Assembly: GCA_039177555.1 (NCBI GenBank) | Contig: JBCDFV010000001.1 | Location: 62,001 to 126,000, forward strand | Source: JANQGH01 sp039177555 | GTDB taxonomy: Bacteria; Pseudomonadota; Alphaproteobacteria; DSM-16000; Inquilinaceae | DNA: 64,000 bases | Direction: 5' to 3' | Shown here: one piece after another, positions 8,456 to 15,381 of the stretch | Numbering within the stretch: position 1 is the first letter of the stretch | How the letters are laid out: the number at the start of each line of letters is the position of its first letter | Position numbers and translations under genes: made by a program | Notes under the pieces: generated by a model | Told to the model about the DNA's origin: nothing | The model's database searches: none | The model's input: the letters and a program-made list of their open reading frames with translations, nothing else

Positions 8456-9667
8456 TTAGTCCATGCGCCCCGGGTTCAAGATGCCCTTGGGATCGAAAGC
8501 GTCCTTGATCCGCCGTGAGAGGGCAGCAAGCGGTTCCGGCTGGGGCTGGAATACATGCTCGGAGGCGCGTACCGGGTCCGCCGCCCGGACCAGCGTCGCA
8601 TGGCCGCCAAGACCGTCGACGGTGGCCCGCACGGTTTCAACCGCCGGTTCCGCCAGCGCCAACCAGACCAGGCCGCCGCCCCAGTCGAACAGCGCTTCGC
8701 CGTCGATCGCGCCAAGAATGCCGTCCGCCAGCGCGTGCCCGTCGGTCGGCGCGACGGAGATGCGCCAGACCGTTCGCTCAGGACCATCGCCCGGCCAAAA
8801 CGGCTGAACGTCGCGGACGGCGCGCCAGAAGGCGCGAGAGTTCTCGGTATGCAGCTCATCCTGATCGCCGTACGACGCAAGCAGGGCGCGCAGGGCACCG
8901 CAGCGGTGTTCCGCCGATGGCCCGAAGCCCTCGACCCGTATGGCCGTCACCGACGTGCCCGCGTCCGAAACGCGGTCGACGAGAATGCGGCCGGCCGCAC
9001 CGTTTGGCAGGTGCGCGGCCCCGGAAACCTCGTGCGGGCCTTGCAAAGCCTCCGACATCGCAGCGGTCGCGTCGGCCGGCGACAGGCCTTTCAGCAGCAC
9101 CGTGCGCACACGCTCTGCTCTGGGCAGAACCTTCACCGTTAGCTGTGTGAATGCCGCCAAGGTGCCGAACGAGCCGGTCATCAGCTTGCAGAGGTCGTAA
9201 CCAGTAACGTTCTTCACCACCCGGCCACCGGTCTTGAACGCCTCGCCCCGGCCGCTGACCCCGTGCAGGCCCAAAAGATGGTCGCGCGCGGCGCCGGCGC
9301 TGATCCGCCTGGGACCCGACAAGTTGGCGGCGATCGCGCCGCCCAGACTGCCGCTGTTCGGCGCCTCCCCAAAAAGTGGCCCAAGGTCCGCCGGCTCGAA
9401 GGCGAGCTGCTGATTGCTTTCCGTCAGCACGGCCTCGATCTCGGCCAAAGGCGTGCCCGGGCCCGCCGATAGAACCAGTTCCTCCGGTTCGTAAAGGCTG
9501 ATGCCGGAGAAAGCGCTGAGGTCAATCGTATGCGCGGTTTGCAGTGGCCGACCGAGGCCGCGCTTGGTGCCCCCGGCAACGATCTCCAGCGGGCTTTCTT
9601 CCGAAACCGCCCAGGCGATCGCGTCGACGACCTGGCCGTCGGTCTCGGGCTTCAGTGTTTGCGACAC
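8456..9667 (-). CDS. glcE: Glycolate oxidase FAD-binding subunit GlcE
   Basis: 403 residues with a PCMH-type FAD-binding domain: EEPEELVLSAGPGTPLAEIEAVL-like N-terminus, then GGAIAANLSGPRRISAGAARD and GGRVVKNVTGYDLCKLMTGSF, both diagnostic of GlcE. It forms the glycolate dehydrogenase complex with GlcD and GlcF. It starts 3 bases after the glcD stop, so translation is likely coupled. Its length is slightly above the E. coli protein because of a C-terminal extension ending FDPKGILNPGRMD, a sequence also seen at the end of GlcD-type enzymes. Confidence 0.94.
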   Translation of the reverse strand: MSQTLKPETDGQVVDAIAWAVSEESPLEIVAGGTKRGLGRPLQTAHTIDLSAFSGISLYEPEELVLSAGPGTPLAEIEAVLTESNQQLAFEPADLGPLFGEAPNSGSLGGAIAANLSGPRRISAGAARDHLLGLHGVSGRGEAFKTGGRVVKNVTGYDLCKLMTGSFGTLAAFTQLTVKVLPRAERVRTVLLKGLSPADATAAMSEALQGPHEVSGAAHLPNGAAGRILVDRVSDAGTSVTAIRVEGFGPSAEHRCGALRALLASYGDQDELHTENSRAFWRAVRDVQPFWPGDGPERTVWRISVAPTDGHALADGILGAIDGEALFDWGGGLVWLALAEPAVETVRATVDGLGGHATLVRAADPVRASEHVFQPQPEPLAALSRRIKDAFDPKGILNPGRMD

Positions 9668-9670
9668 GGA

Positions 9671-11158
9671 TCAGAACCGCGGCAGATCGGGGAACGGCAT
9701 CTGACCGCGATGAATATGCATGCGTCCCAACTCGGCACAGCGATGCAGGCGCGGAAACATCTTGCCCGGGTTCAGCAGACCGTCCGGATCGAAGGCGCAT
9801 TTCAGCCGCTGCTGGGTTTGCAGGTCGACCTCGTTGAACTGAACCTCCATCAGATCGCGCTTTTCCACGCCGACGCCGTGCTCGCCGGTCAAAACCCCGC
9901 CGACCTCGACGCACAGCTTCAGAATCTCGGCGCCGAACTCCTCAGCCCGATGCAGTTCCCCCGGTTGGTTGGCATCATAGAGGATCAGCGGGTGCAGATT
10001 GCCGTCGCCGGCATGAAACACATTGGCGACACGCAGCCCGTAGCGCTGGCTCATCTCCGTCATCCGCTGCAACACCAGGGGCAGTTGCTTGCGTGGAATG
10101 GTGCCGTCCATACAGTAATAGTCGGGGCTGATGCGGCCGACGGCCGGGAATGCCGCCTTGCGGCCGGCCCAGAAGGACAGCCGCTCTTCCTCCGACTGGC
10201 TGACGCGCACTGAGGTGGCGCCGCACTGTTCGGCGATCGCCTCCACCCGGCCGATCAAATCGTCGACCTCGACCTCCGGCCCGTCCAACTCCACGATCAG
10301 CAGCGCCTCGACGTCCAACGGATAGCCGGCATGGACGAAATCCTCCGCCGCATGGATCGCCGGCCGGTCCATCATCTCCAGACCGCCGGGGATGATGCCG
10401 GCGGCGATGATCTTGGCCACACAATCGCCGCCCGCCTCCGAAGACGGGAACCCGATCAACAGGGCCTTCTGGCTAACCGGCTTGCGCAACAGGCGAACCG
10501 TGACCTCGGTGACCACGCCCAACAGCCCCTCGGACCCGGTCAACACGCCCAGCAGGTCATAGCCGGCCGCATCGAGATGCTTGCCGCCGATGCGGACGAT
10601 CTCGCCCGCCATCGTGACCATCTCGATGCCGAGCACATTGTTAGTCGTCAGGCCGTATTTGAGACAATGCACGCCGCCGGAATTCTCTGCGACATTGCCG
10701 CCGATGGTGCAGGCGATCTGGCTGGACGGGTCGGGCGCATAATAGAAGCCCGCATGCTGAACCGCATGCGTGATGCCGAGATTGGTCACGCCAGGCTGCA
10801 CGCGGGCGCAGCGGTTGTCGAAGTCAATCTCCAGCACGCGGTTGAACTTGCCCAGGCCCAGCAGGATGCCGTCGGCCAGGGGCAGGGCCCCGCCGGAGAG
10901 CGATGTGCCGGCCCCGCGCGGTACGACCTTCACCCCCTCGCGCTGACAATAGCGCAGGATCTCGGCCACCTGTTCGGTCGTTTCCGGCAAGACGACGATC
11001 AACGGCAATTGCCGATAAGCGGTCAGCCCGTCGCTCTCGAACGCACGCAGTTCATCGTCGTCAGCCTTGACGCCCTCGCCTGGCACGATCTCGCGTAGCG
11101 CTGCGGCGATCTCGCGCCGTCGCGCCATCACTGCTTGATCCGGTGCCGGCATTTCCAT
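9671..11158 (-). CDS. glcD: Glycolate oxidase catalytic FAD subunit GlcD
   Basis: 495 residues. The FAD-binding PCMH domain shows VVPRGAGTSLSGGALPLADG (about 96-115) and IGGNVAENSGGVHCLKYGLT. The C-terminal FAD-oxidase domain contains HAGDGNLHPLILYD and EHGVGVEKRDLM. It oxidises glycolate (and often D-lactate) to glyoxylate. It is first in the glcDEF operon. A perfect 7-3-7 palindrome of FadR type lies 17-33 bases before the start codon, where it would block transcription, consistent with induction by glycolate through a GlcC-like regulator. Confidence 0.95.
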   Translation of the reverse strand: MEMPAPDQAVMARRREIAAALREIVPGEGVKADDDELRAFESDGLTAYRQLPLIVVLPETTEQVAEILRYCQREGVKVVPRGAGTSLSGGALPLADGILLGLGKFNRVLEIDFDNRCARVQPGVTNLGITHAVQHAGFYYAPDPSSQIACTIGGNVAENSGGVHCLKYGLTTNNVLGIEMVTMAGEIVRIGGKHLDAAGYDLLGVLTGSEGLLGVVTEVTVRLLRKPVSQKALLIGFPSSEAGGDCVAKIIAAGIIPGGLEMMDRPAIHAAEDFVHAGYPLDVEALLIVELDGPEVEVDDLIGRVEAIAEQCGATSVRVSQSEEERLSFWAGRKAAFPAVGRISPDYYCMDGTIPRKQLPLVLQRMTEMSQRYGLRVANVFHAGDGNLHPLILYDANQPGELHRAEEFGAEILKLCVEVGGVLTGEHGVGVEKRDLMEVQFNEVDLQTQQRLKCAFDPDGLLNPGKMFPRLHRCAELGRMHIHRGQMPFPDLPRF

Positions 11159-11174
11159 CGGACGCTCCCCGAAA

Positions 11175-11191
11175 AATTGGTATTACCAATT
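11175..11191. promoter_or_regulatory. FadR/GlcC-type operator before glcD
   Basis: AATTGGTATTACCAATT is a perfect inverted repeat with 7-base arms around ATT. It contains TGGT-N3-ACCA, the core recognised by FadR-subfamily GntR regulators such as GlcC, LldR and PdhR. It ends 16 bases before the glcD start codon. The FadR-type regulator at 3613-4374 is a candidate protein for it, but that is inference. Confidence 0.75.
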
Positions 11192-11279
11192 ATAGGGCGT
11201 CTGGCCGATTGTCCAGTCCGAATTTCACAAGAGGTCGGGCGCCGCGATTATCGCCGCCCCGCCAGCCTGCGTGCCGCCA

Positions 11280-11310
11280 ACAAAAAACCGCGCCTCGAGG
11301 GCGCGGTCCC
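11280..11310 (-). terminator. Rho-independent terminator of rpmJ
   Basis: On the minus strand an 8-bp perfect stem (ACCGCGCC / GGCGCGGT, loop of five) is followed by six T residues. It lies 24 bases after the rpmJ stop and is correctly oriented for it. Confidence 0.85.
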
Positions 11311-11333
11311 GTACAACCGATGATGCACGACGG

Positions 11334-11459
11334 TCAGCCCTGACGGGCCTTGAACCGTGGGTTCTGCTTGTTGATCACATACACCCGTCCCTTGCGGCGA
11401 ATCACGCGGCAGGCACGATGCCGAGACTTCAGCGTCTTCAGCGAACTAGCGGTCTTCAT
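11334..11459 (-). CDS. rpmJ: Large ribosomal subunit protein bL36 (41-residue alphaproteobacterial type)
   Basis: A 41-residue basic protein beginning MKTASSLKTLKSRHRACRVI and ending NPRFKARQG, the standard bL36 tail. It has a single cysteine and so lacks the four-ligand zinc ribbon, as is usual in Alphaproteobacteria. It is a structural component of the large ribosomal subunit. It stands alone, with its own terminator immediately downstream, and is divergent from the LuxR-type regulator gene. Confidence 0.95.
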   Translation of the reverse strand: MKTASSLKTLKSRHRACRVIRRKGRVYVINKQNPRFKARQG

Positions 11460-11712
11460 GGTTCATCACCACCAAACAAACGGCCCGCGACGGCTCGCGG
11501 GCGTAAACGACGCCGGGAACATAAGGATGCGCCCCATGGCTGTCAACGGTTGGGATGGTGCCACATTCGTTATTTTCCGAACCAGTGCCTATTGTACATG
11601 GTTGTTTGCAGTTGACCGACTAAAGGAGTATTCCTTCGCATGAATTGCGGATAAAGCTGACATGAAATTTTACAACGACCTGCTTGCATGAAATGGTTGT
11701 TGTCTGCTTTAG

Positions 11713-12402
11713 ATGTCGCCTTTCGACTCTCAGTGGGACCGTTCCAACGCCATGACCCAGCCAACTCCAGGGCGTATGGACTACGCCATCTACGCAGAGT
11801 TTGGCGGTCTGCCGCCGCCATGGCTGGCGCTGGGCATGCCGGGCCGTTGGGTCGACCGCTATTCCGAAGCGTTGAGCATACAAACCGTCGACGACATCCA
11901 GGCGGCCCTTCGAGTCATCGATTCCGAGGCACCGTCGGCCATCGTCGCAAATGTCGCGGATCAACAGTTCAATGGCCTTTTGAATGTCGTCGACAACCTC
12001 TCGATCCCAATCGCCGTCATTGCCTTCACAACCTATCCGGATGCGGTCGCGACTCAGCGTTTGGTCCGGCGGGGGGTGCATTCCGTGCTGGTGGCGCGGT
12101 TGAAGCCCGAGGTCGAACGGGCGGCCCTGCAATTGATCACCACAGGCGCGCGCTATGCCCCCGTGGACCTGCTATCCGACTCAGACGACACCAGCGAACT
12201 GGACGCGTTGCTGAACCAGATGCCGGCGCGGTTGCAAAGTGTCGCGATCTATATCTCGCATGGCCTGTCGAACAAGGAGATCGCCAGCCGCCTGGGTCTG
12301 ACCGAGGTGACGATCAAGGTCTATGCCAGCCAGCTTTTTCGCCGCATGGGGGTGCGCAACCGTACCGAGGCGGCCGCGAAAATCCTCGCCCTAAACAAGT
12401 AG
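11713..12402 (+). CDS. LuxR/NarL-type regulator with degenerate receiver domain
   Basis: 229 residues from 11713; ATGs at 11752 and 11776 are alternatives, the last having a better AGGG upstream. The N-terminal part has receiver-like alternation, but the phospho-acceptor position holds Asn (IVANV, about residue 80) and the conserved Lys is absent (SVLVARLK). The C-terminal LuxR HTH is intact: YISHGLSNKEIASRLGLTEV followed by TIKVYASQLFRRMGV. It probably binds DNA without phosphorylation. The roughly 250 bases upstream are unusually AT-rich and contain repeats of CATGAAAT and ATGGTTGTT that could be its own binding sites (inference). Confidence 0.78.
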   Translation: MSPFDSQWDRSNAMTQPTPGRMDYAIYAEFGGLPPPWLALGMPGRWVDRYSEALSIQTVDDIQAALRVIDSEAPSAIVANVADQQFNGLLNVVDNLSIPIAVIAFTTYPDAVATQRLVRRGVHSVLVARLKPEVERAALQLITTGARYAPVDLLSDSDDTSELDALLNQMPARLQSVAIYISHGLSNKEIASRLGLTEVTIKVYASQLFRRMGVRNRTEAAAKILALNK

Positions 12403-12439
12403 ATACAGCGCCAGACCCTCAATCGATCGGGAGAAGCCC

Positions 12440-13000
12440 ATGATGCGCGCAGCGAGCCTTGCCGTCGGAATGGCCTGTCTGATCATGGGCTACACTGGAG
12501 CGTCGGCGCAGTTGGCTGACGACACGCTGGCTTGTTTCGGGCGCGCCTACACCGCCGACCATCTGGCCACTCACCCTGACCAGTCCGTGGTCGAGATACA
12601 GATCGTCATGGATGCGGGCTTTTCCGGCGAGCCGCCCGATCATGTCGGCCCATCCATGGTCGAGACCACCGTGCGCGCCATGGTCCGGGACAGGTATGGC
12701 GCGTTCTTCGCCAATTCGGGTGTCTGCCCCTGGTTTGCCGATGGCAGCTATTACGAATGTCAGATCGACTGCGATGGCGGCCTGTTCAGCATCGTTCTGG
12801 CAGACGATGGCACCGCTGTTCTGACCAACTCAGACTACGGCATGATCCTTTACGGCGGCTGCGGCCAAGACGTGGAAGACGACCGTTGGGTCCACATCAC
12901 GCCCGATGGCGATCCCGCCGAATATCAGCTCTATCCGATACCCATCGAAGCCTGTCCCGTGGCAATCCGGACACTCTATGACAATCCCGGAGACTGGTGA
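12440..13000 (+). CDS. Secreted cysteine-rich protein of unknown function
   Basis: 186 residues with a clear signal peptide (ASLAVGMACLIMGYTGASA) and a good ribosome-binding site (GGGAGAAG) before the ATG. The mature part has seven cysteines (including ACFG, GVCPW, YECQIDCDGG, YGGCGQD and EACP), suggesting disulfides in the periplasm. I do not recognise a family. It follows the LuxR-type gene by 37 bases on the same strand and may be co-transcribed with it. Confidence 0.7.
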   Translation: MMRAASLAVGMACLIMGYTGASAQLADDTLACFGRAYTADHLATHPDQSVVEIQIVMDAGFSGEPPDHVGPSMVETTVRAMVRDRYGAFFANSGVCPWFADGSYYECQIDCDGGLFSIVLADDGTAVLTNSDYGMILYGGCGQDVEDDRWVHITPDGDPAEYQLYPIPIEACPVAIRTLYDNPGDW

Positions 13001-13038
13001 CAGGCCACCGCGGCGTGTCGGCTAACTATCTGAAGGAA

Positions 13039-13113
13039 TGGTGGGCGGTACTGGGATTGAACCAGTGACCCCTTCGATGTCAACGAAGTGCTCTCCCGCT
13101 GAGCTAACCGCCC
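13039..13113 (-). tRNA. tRNA-Val (GAC anticodon)
   Basis: Read on the minus strand, GGGCGGT and ACCGCCC form the 7-bp acceptor stem. The D arm is GCTCAGCGGGAGAGC, the anticodon arm CTTCG-TTGACAT-CGAAG gives anticodon GAC, and the T arm contains GGTTCAATCCC. The CCA end is encoded at 13039-13041. The tRNA body is 13042-13113. GAC decodes GUC/GUU valine codons. Confidence 0.97.
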
Positions 13114-13278
13114 CAACCCGGCGTCGGCAACGGGGTGCATCGCCCCTCGTCGCTTCGGGAGGAAGGGGGATAGCATCGTCGCTGGCACGCTTCAAGCCCC
13201 ACGATACTGTCCCGCGCATAACGGGCCGGCGCGATTGGGGCGATGACAGCGGGCGGCGGATCGCATAACAATCGGGCC

Positions 13279-14187
13279 ATGACCCCCGCCTCCGTCCGCC
13301 AAGCCGTGAATGACGGCATTATCGCGCTGACCACACCGCCGGAACAGCGCCTGCCCCTGGTTCTTTCCTCACCGCACAGCGGCCGCGTTTATCCCCCGTC
13401 GTTCCTGCAGCAGGCGCGGCTGACCGGGCTGGATTTGCGGCGGTCGGAAGACTGTTTCATCGACGAGATCTTCCGCCCGGCGGCCGAGTTGGGCGTGCCC
13501 ATGGTGCATGCGCTGTTTCCGCGCGCCTTCGTCGATGCCAATCGCGAGCCGCTGGAACTGGACCCAACCATGTTCGTCGATGCCCTGCCGGCGCGCGCAA
13601 ACGTGCGATCGCCCCGCGTTGCTGCCGGGCTGGGCACCATTCCGCGCGTCGTTGCGCAAGGCCAGGAGATCTATCGCGGCCGCCTGCGTGTAGCCGACGC
13701 CATGGCCCGCATTCGCGACTACTACCAGCCCTACCACACCGCGCTAAGGCATCTGGTGGACCAAACCCTGCAGCGGTTCGGCTATTGCCTCTTGATCGAC
13801 TGTCACTCGATGCCGTCTGGCGGGGCGGCTGTCGGCTCAAAAAGCGGCGCAATGATGTCGGATGTCGACTTCGTGCTGGGCGACAATTACGGCGGCTCCT
13901 GCGCCTCGCAGGTGACCGAGGTCGCCACTGCCTGGCTGCGCGCGACCGGCTATCGGGTAACCCGCAATGCGCCCTACGCCGGCGGTTTCACCACGCGCCA
14001 CTACGGCAAGCCCCACGCCAGCGTCCATGCGCTTCAGGTCGAAATCAACCGCTCGCTCTATATGAACGAGGCCCGCCTGATCCGGAATCGGCGTTTGCCC
14101 GGTCTGGCGGCCGAAATGGCCAAGCTGGTCAGCGACCTGGGTGCCATCGAGCCGGATCAGTTGCGCCTGCCCCACGCCGCCGAGTAG
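13279..14187 (+). CDS. N-formylglutamate amidohydrolase
   Basis: 302 residues from the ATG at 13279; the frame extends 12 codons further upstream without family similarity. It carries the motifs SSPHSGRVYP (about 30-39), the acidic DCFIDEIF, LIDCHSMPSGG and the late EINRSLYMNE typical of HutG-like N-formylglutamate deformylases, which release L-glutamate and formate. It is a different sub-branch from the homologue at 1665-2528. No hut genes are adjacent: it lies between tRNA-Val and the candidate sRNA locus, so the physiological substrate is uncertain. Confidence 0.88.
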   Translation: MTPASVRQAVNDGIIALTTPPEQRLPLVLSSPHSGRVYPPSFLQQARLTGLDLRRSEDCFIDEIFRPAAELGVPMVHALFPRAFVDANREPLELDPTMFVDALPARANVRSPRVAAGLGTIPRVVAQGQEIYRGRLRVADAMARIRDYYQPYHTALRHLVDQTLQRFGYCLLIDCHSMPSGGAAVGSKSGAMMSDVDFVLGDNYGGSCASQVTEVATAWLRATGYRVTRNAPYAGGFTTRHYGKPHASVHALQVEINRSLYMNEARLIRNRRLPGLAAEMAKLVSDLGAIEPDQLRLPHAAE

Positions 14188-14285
14188 AGCCCGGCTCAAG
14201 GGCCGCCGCGGCCGAGCGGACATCCCGAACCCGATACGATCACGGCCGTTTGGTCGCAGATGAGGGTGAAAGCCCTAAACGTGCC
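14188..14285. other. Start of the 393-base gap between the amidohydrolase gene and otsB
   Basis: No ORF is supported here. The remainder of the gap to 14580 holds the candidate small RNA with its promoter and terminator, annotated separately; I see nothing further in 14424-14580 beyond possible promoter elements for otsB. Confidence 0.5.
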
Positions 14286-14288
14286 CAA

Positions 14289-14386
14289 GAAAAAAGGGCC
14301 GCGGTAGAACCACGGCCCAAGTTTAGGGAGGAAACGCCCAATTAAGTGCGTACAGCAGAGGGCACACCACATGGGCCCTCATGCCG
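14289..14386 (-). ncRNA. Candidate MmgR/alpha-r8-family trans-acting sRNA
   Basis: About 98 nt on the minus strand in three parts. A 5' hairpin at 14380-14358 has a perfect 6-bp stem GAGGGC/GCCCTC. A single-stranded linker contains TTTCCTCCCT (14334-14325), the ten-base core known to be ultraconserved in the alphaproteobacterial MmgR (alpha-r8) sRNAs. A 3' intrinsic terminator follows at 14318-14296 (9-bp stem with one G-T pair) with six T residues. The core is complementary to Shine-Dalgarno sequences. In Sinorhizobium meliloti MmgR limits polyhydroxybutyrate accumulation; the role here is unknown. Ends are inferred from the promoter and T-run. Confidence 0.72.
14290..14318 (-). terminator. 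Intrinsic terminator of the candidate sRNA
   Basis: On the minus strand GGGCCGTGG pairs with CCGCGGCCC across a five-base loop, followed by TTTTTTC. There is no protein-coding gene immediately upstream of it on that strand, which is what pointed to a small RNA. Confidence 0.85.
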
Positions 14387-14394
14387 CACCGCAA

Positions 14395-14423
14395 AATATG
14401 ATTGCTGCAGCGCACCAAGGCAA
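14395..14423 (-). promoter_or_regulatory. Putative sigma-70 promoter of the candidate sRNA
   Basis: On the minus strand TTGCCT (14423-14418) and CATATT (14400-14395) are separated by 17 bases, each matching 4 of 6 consensus positions. The predicted transcription start near 14386 falls just before the first hairpin. Confidence 0.5.
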
Positions 14424-14580
14424 GCGAATAATCGGCGCGATTAGCAAAGAGTTGGCAACGCCCCCAGATCATCCGGCCCGATTGTCCGTCGCCATCGCGA
14501 TGGAAAACCGATAGGCTTCGCCAACGCATGGCGATGAACGCCGCCATTCTCTCGCGCCCGCAACAAGTGAACGCCCAGCC

Positions 14581-15381
14581 TTGCTCGCAGCTTTGCCCAT
14601 TCAGCCGCTTCCCGACCCAGCCGGGCTGTTCGCCCACATTCGGCCCGCCCTCTTCATGGATATCGACGGCACGCTGATCGAACTGGCCGAGCGACCCGAC
14701 GAGGTTGTGGTCAGCGCCGGCCTACCCGAGACGCTAAATCGATTGTCTCAGCGTCTTGAAGGCGCGGTCGCGTTAGTGACGGGTCGCCGGCTCGACGATA
14801 TCGACCGCTTGCTTGGCCGACTGCCGATCGCCGCGGCCGGACAGCACGGGCTGGAACGGCGGGACGTCGCGGGGCATCGCACGACCCACGCGGTCGACCG
14901 CACGCTGATGGCGACGATCGCGGACCGGCTTCAGGGCTTTGCCGCCGGGCATCCCGGCACCGAGGTCGAGGATAAGGGGCTGACCGTAGCCCTGCACTAC
15001 CGGCGGGCGCCCGATGCGGAAGAGGCGGCACGGCGTTTCGTCAAAGAGGCACTGCGCGGTGTGGGCGACGCCCTTTCCTTGCATGACGGCAAAAAGGTGC
15101 TGGAGGTCAAACCGTTCGGCGTCGACAAGGGCACGGCCGTCGGCGAGATGATGGCGGCTCCGCCCTTTGCCGGCCGAACCCCTGTCTTCATCGGCGACGA
15201 CGTCACGGACGAAGACGGGTTTGCGGCCGTCAACGAGCTAGACGGTATCTCCATCGAGGTCGGATTTCGCGAACCAACGGTGGCGCGGTATCGAATCGCC
15301 GACGTCGACGCTACATTGGCGTTGCTCGCCTCGTTGGCTGACCGAAACGGTGATGGGTCGATGACGGACCGCGGCCTATGA
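14581..15381 (+). CDS. otsB: Trehalose-6-phosphate phosphatase
   Basis: 266 residues of the HAD superfamily. ALFMDIDGTL supplies the nucleophile and acid Asp pair (27 and 29); VTGRRLDDIDRLL, the GQHGLERRD segment, KPFGVDKGTAV and IGDDVTDEDGF complete the OtsB pattern. It dephosphorylates trehalose-6-phosphate made by OtsA. No ATG is available before MDIDG, so translation probably starts at TTG 14581; the start is uncertain. Its stop overlaps the ATG of the GH15 gene by four bases (ATGA). Confidence 0.93.
   Translation: MLAALPIQPLPDPAGLFAHIRPALFMDIDGTLIELAERPDEVVVSAGLPETLNRLSQRLEGAVALVTGRRLDDIDRLLGRLPIAAAGQHGLERRDVAGHRTTHAVDRTLMATIADRLQGFAAGHPGTEVEDKGLTVALHYRRAPDAEEAARRFVKEALRGVGDALSLHDGKKVLEVKPFGVDKGTAVGEMMAAPPFAGRTPVFIGDDVTDEDGFAAVNELDGISIEVGFREPTVARYRIADVDATLALLASLADRNGDGSMTDRGL

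Noticed and set aside
14323..14637. 104-codon minus-strand frame over the candidate sRNA and the start of otsB
   Set aside because: No similarity to a protein family, overlaps the otsB start, and the segment is better explained by the hairpin-linker-terminator RNA.
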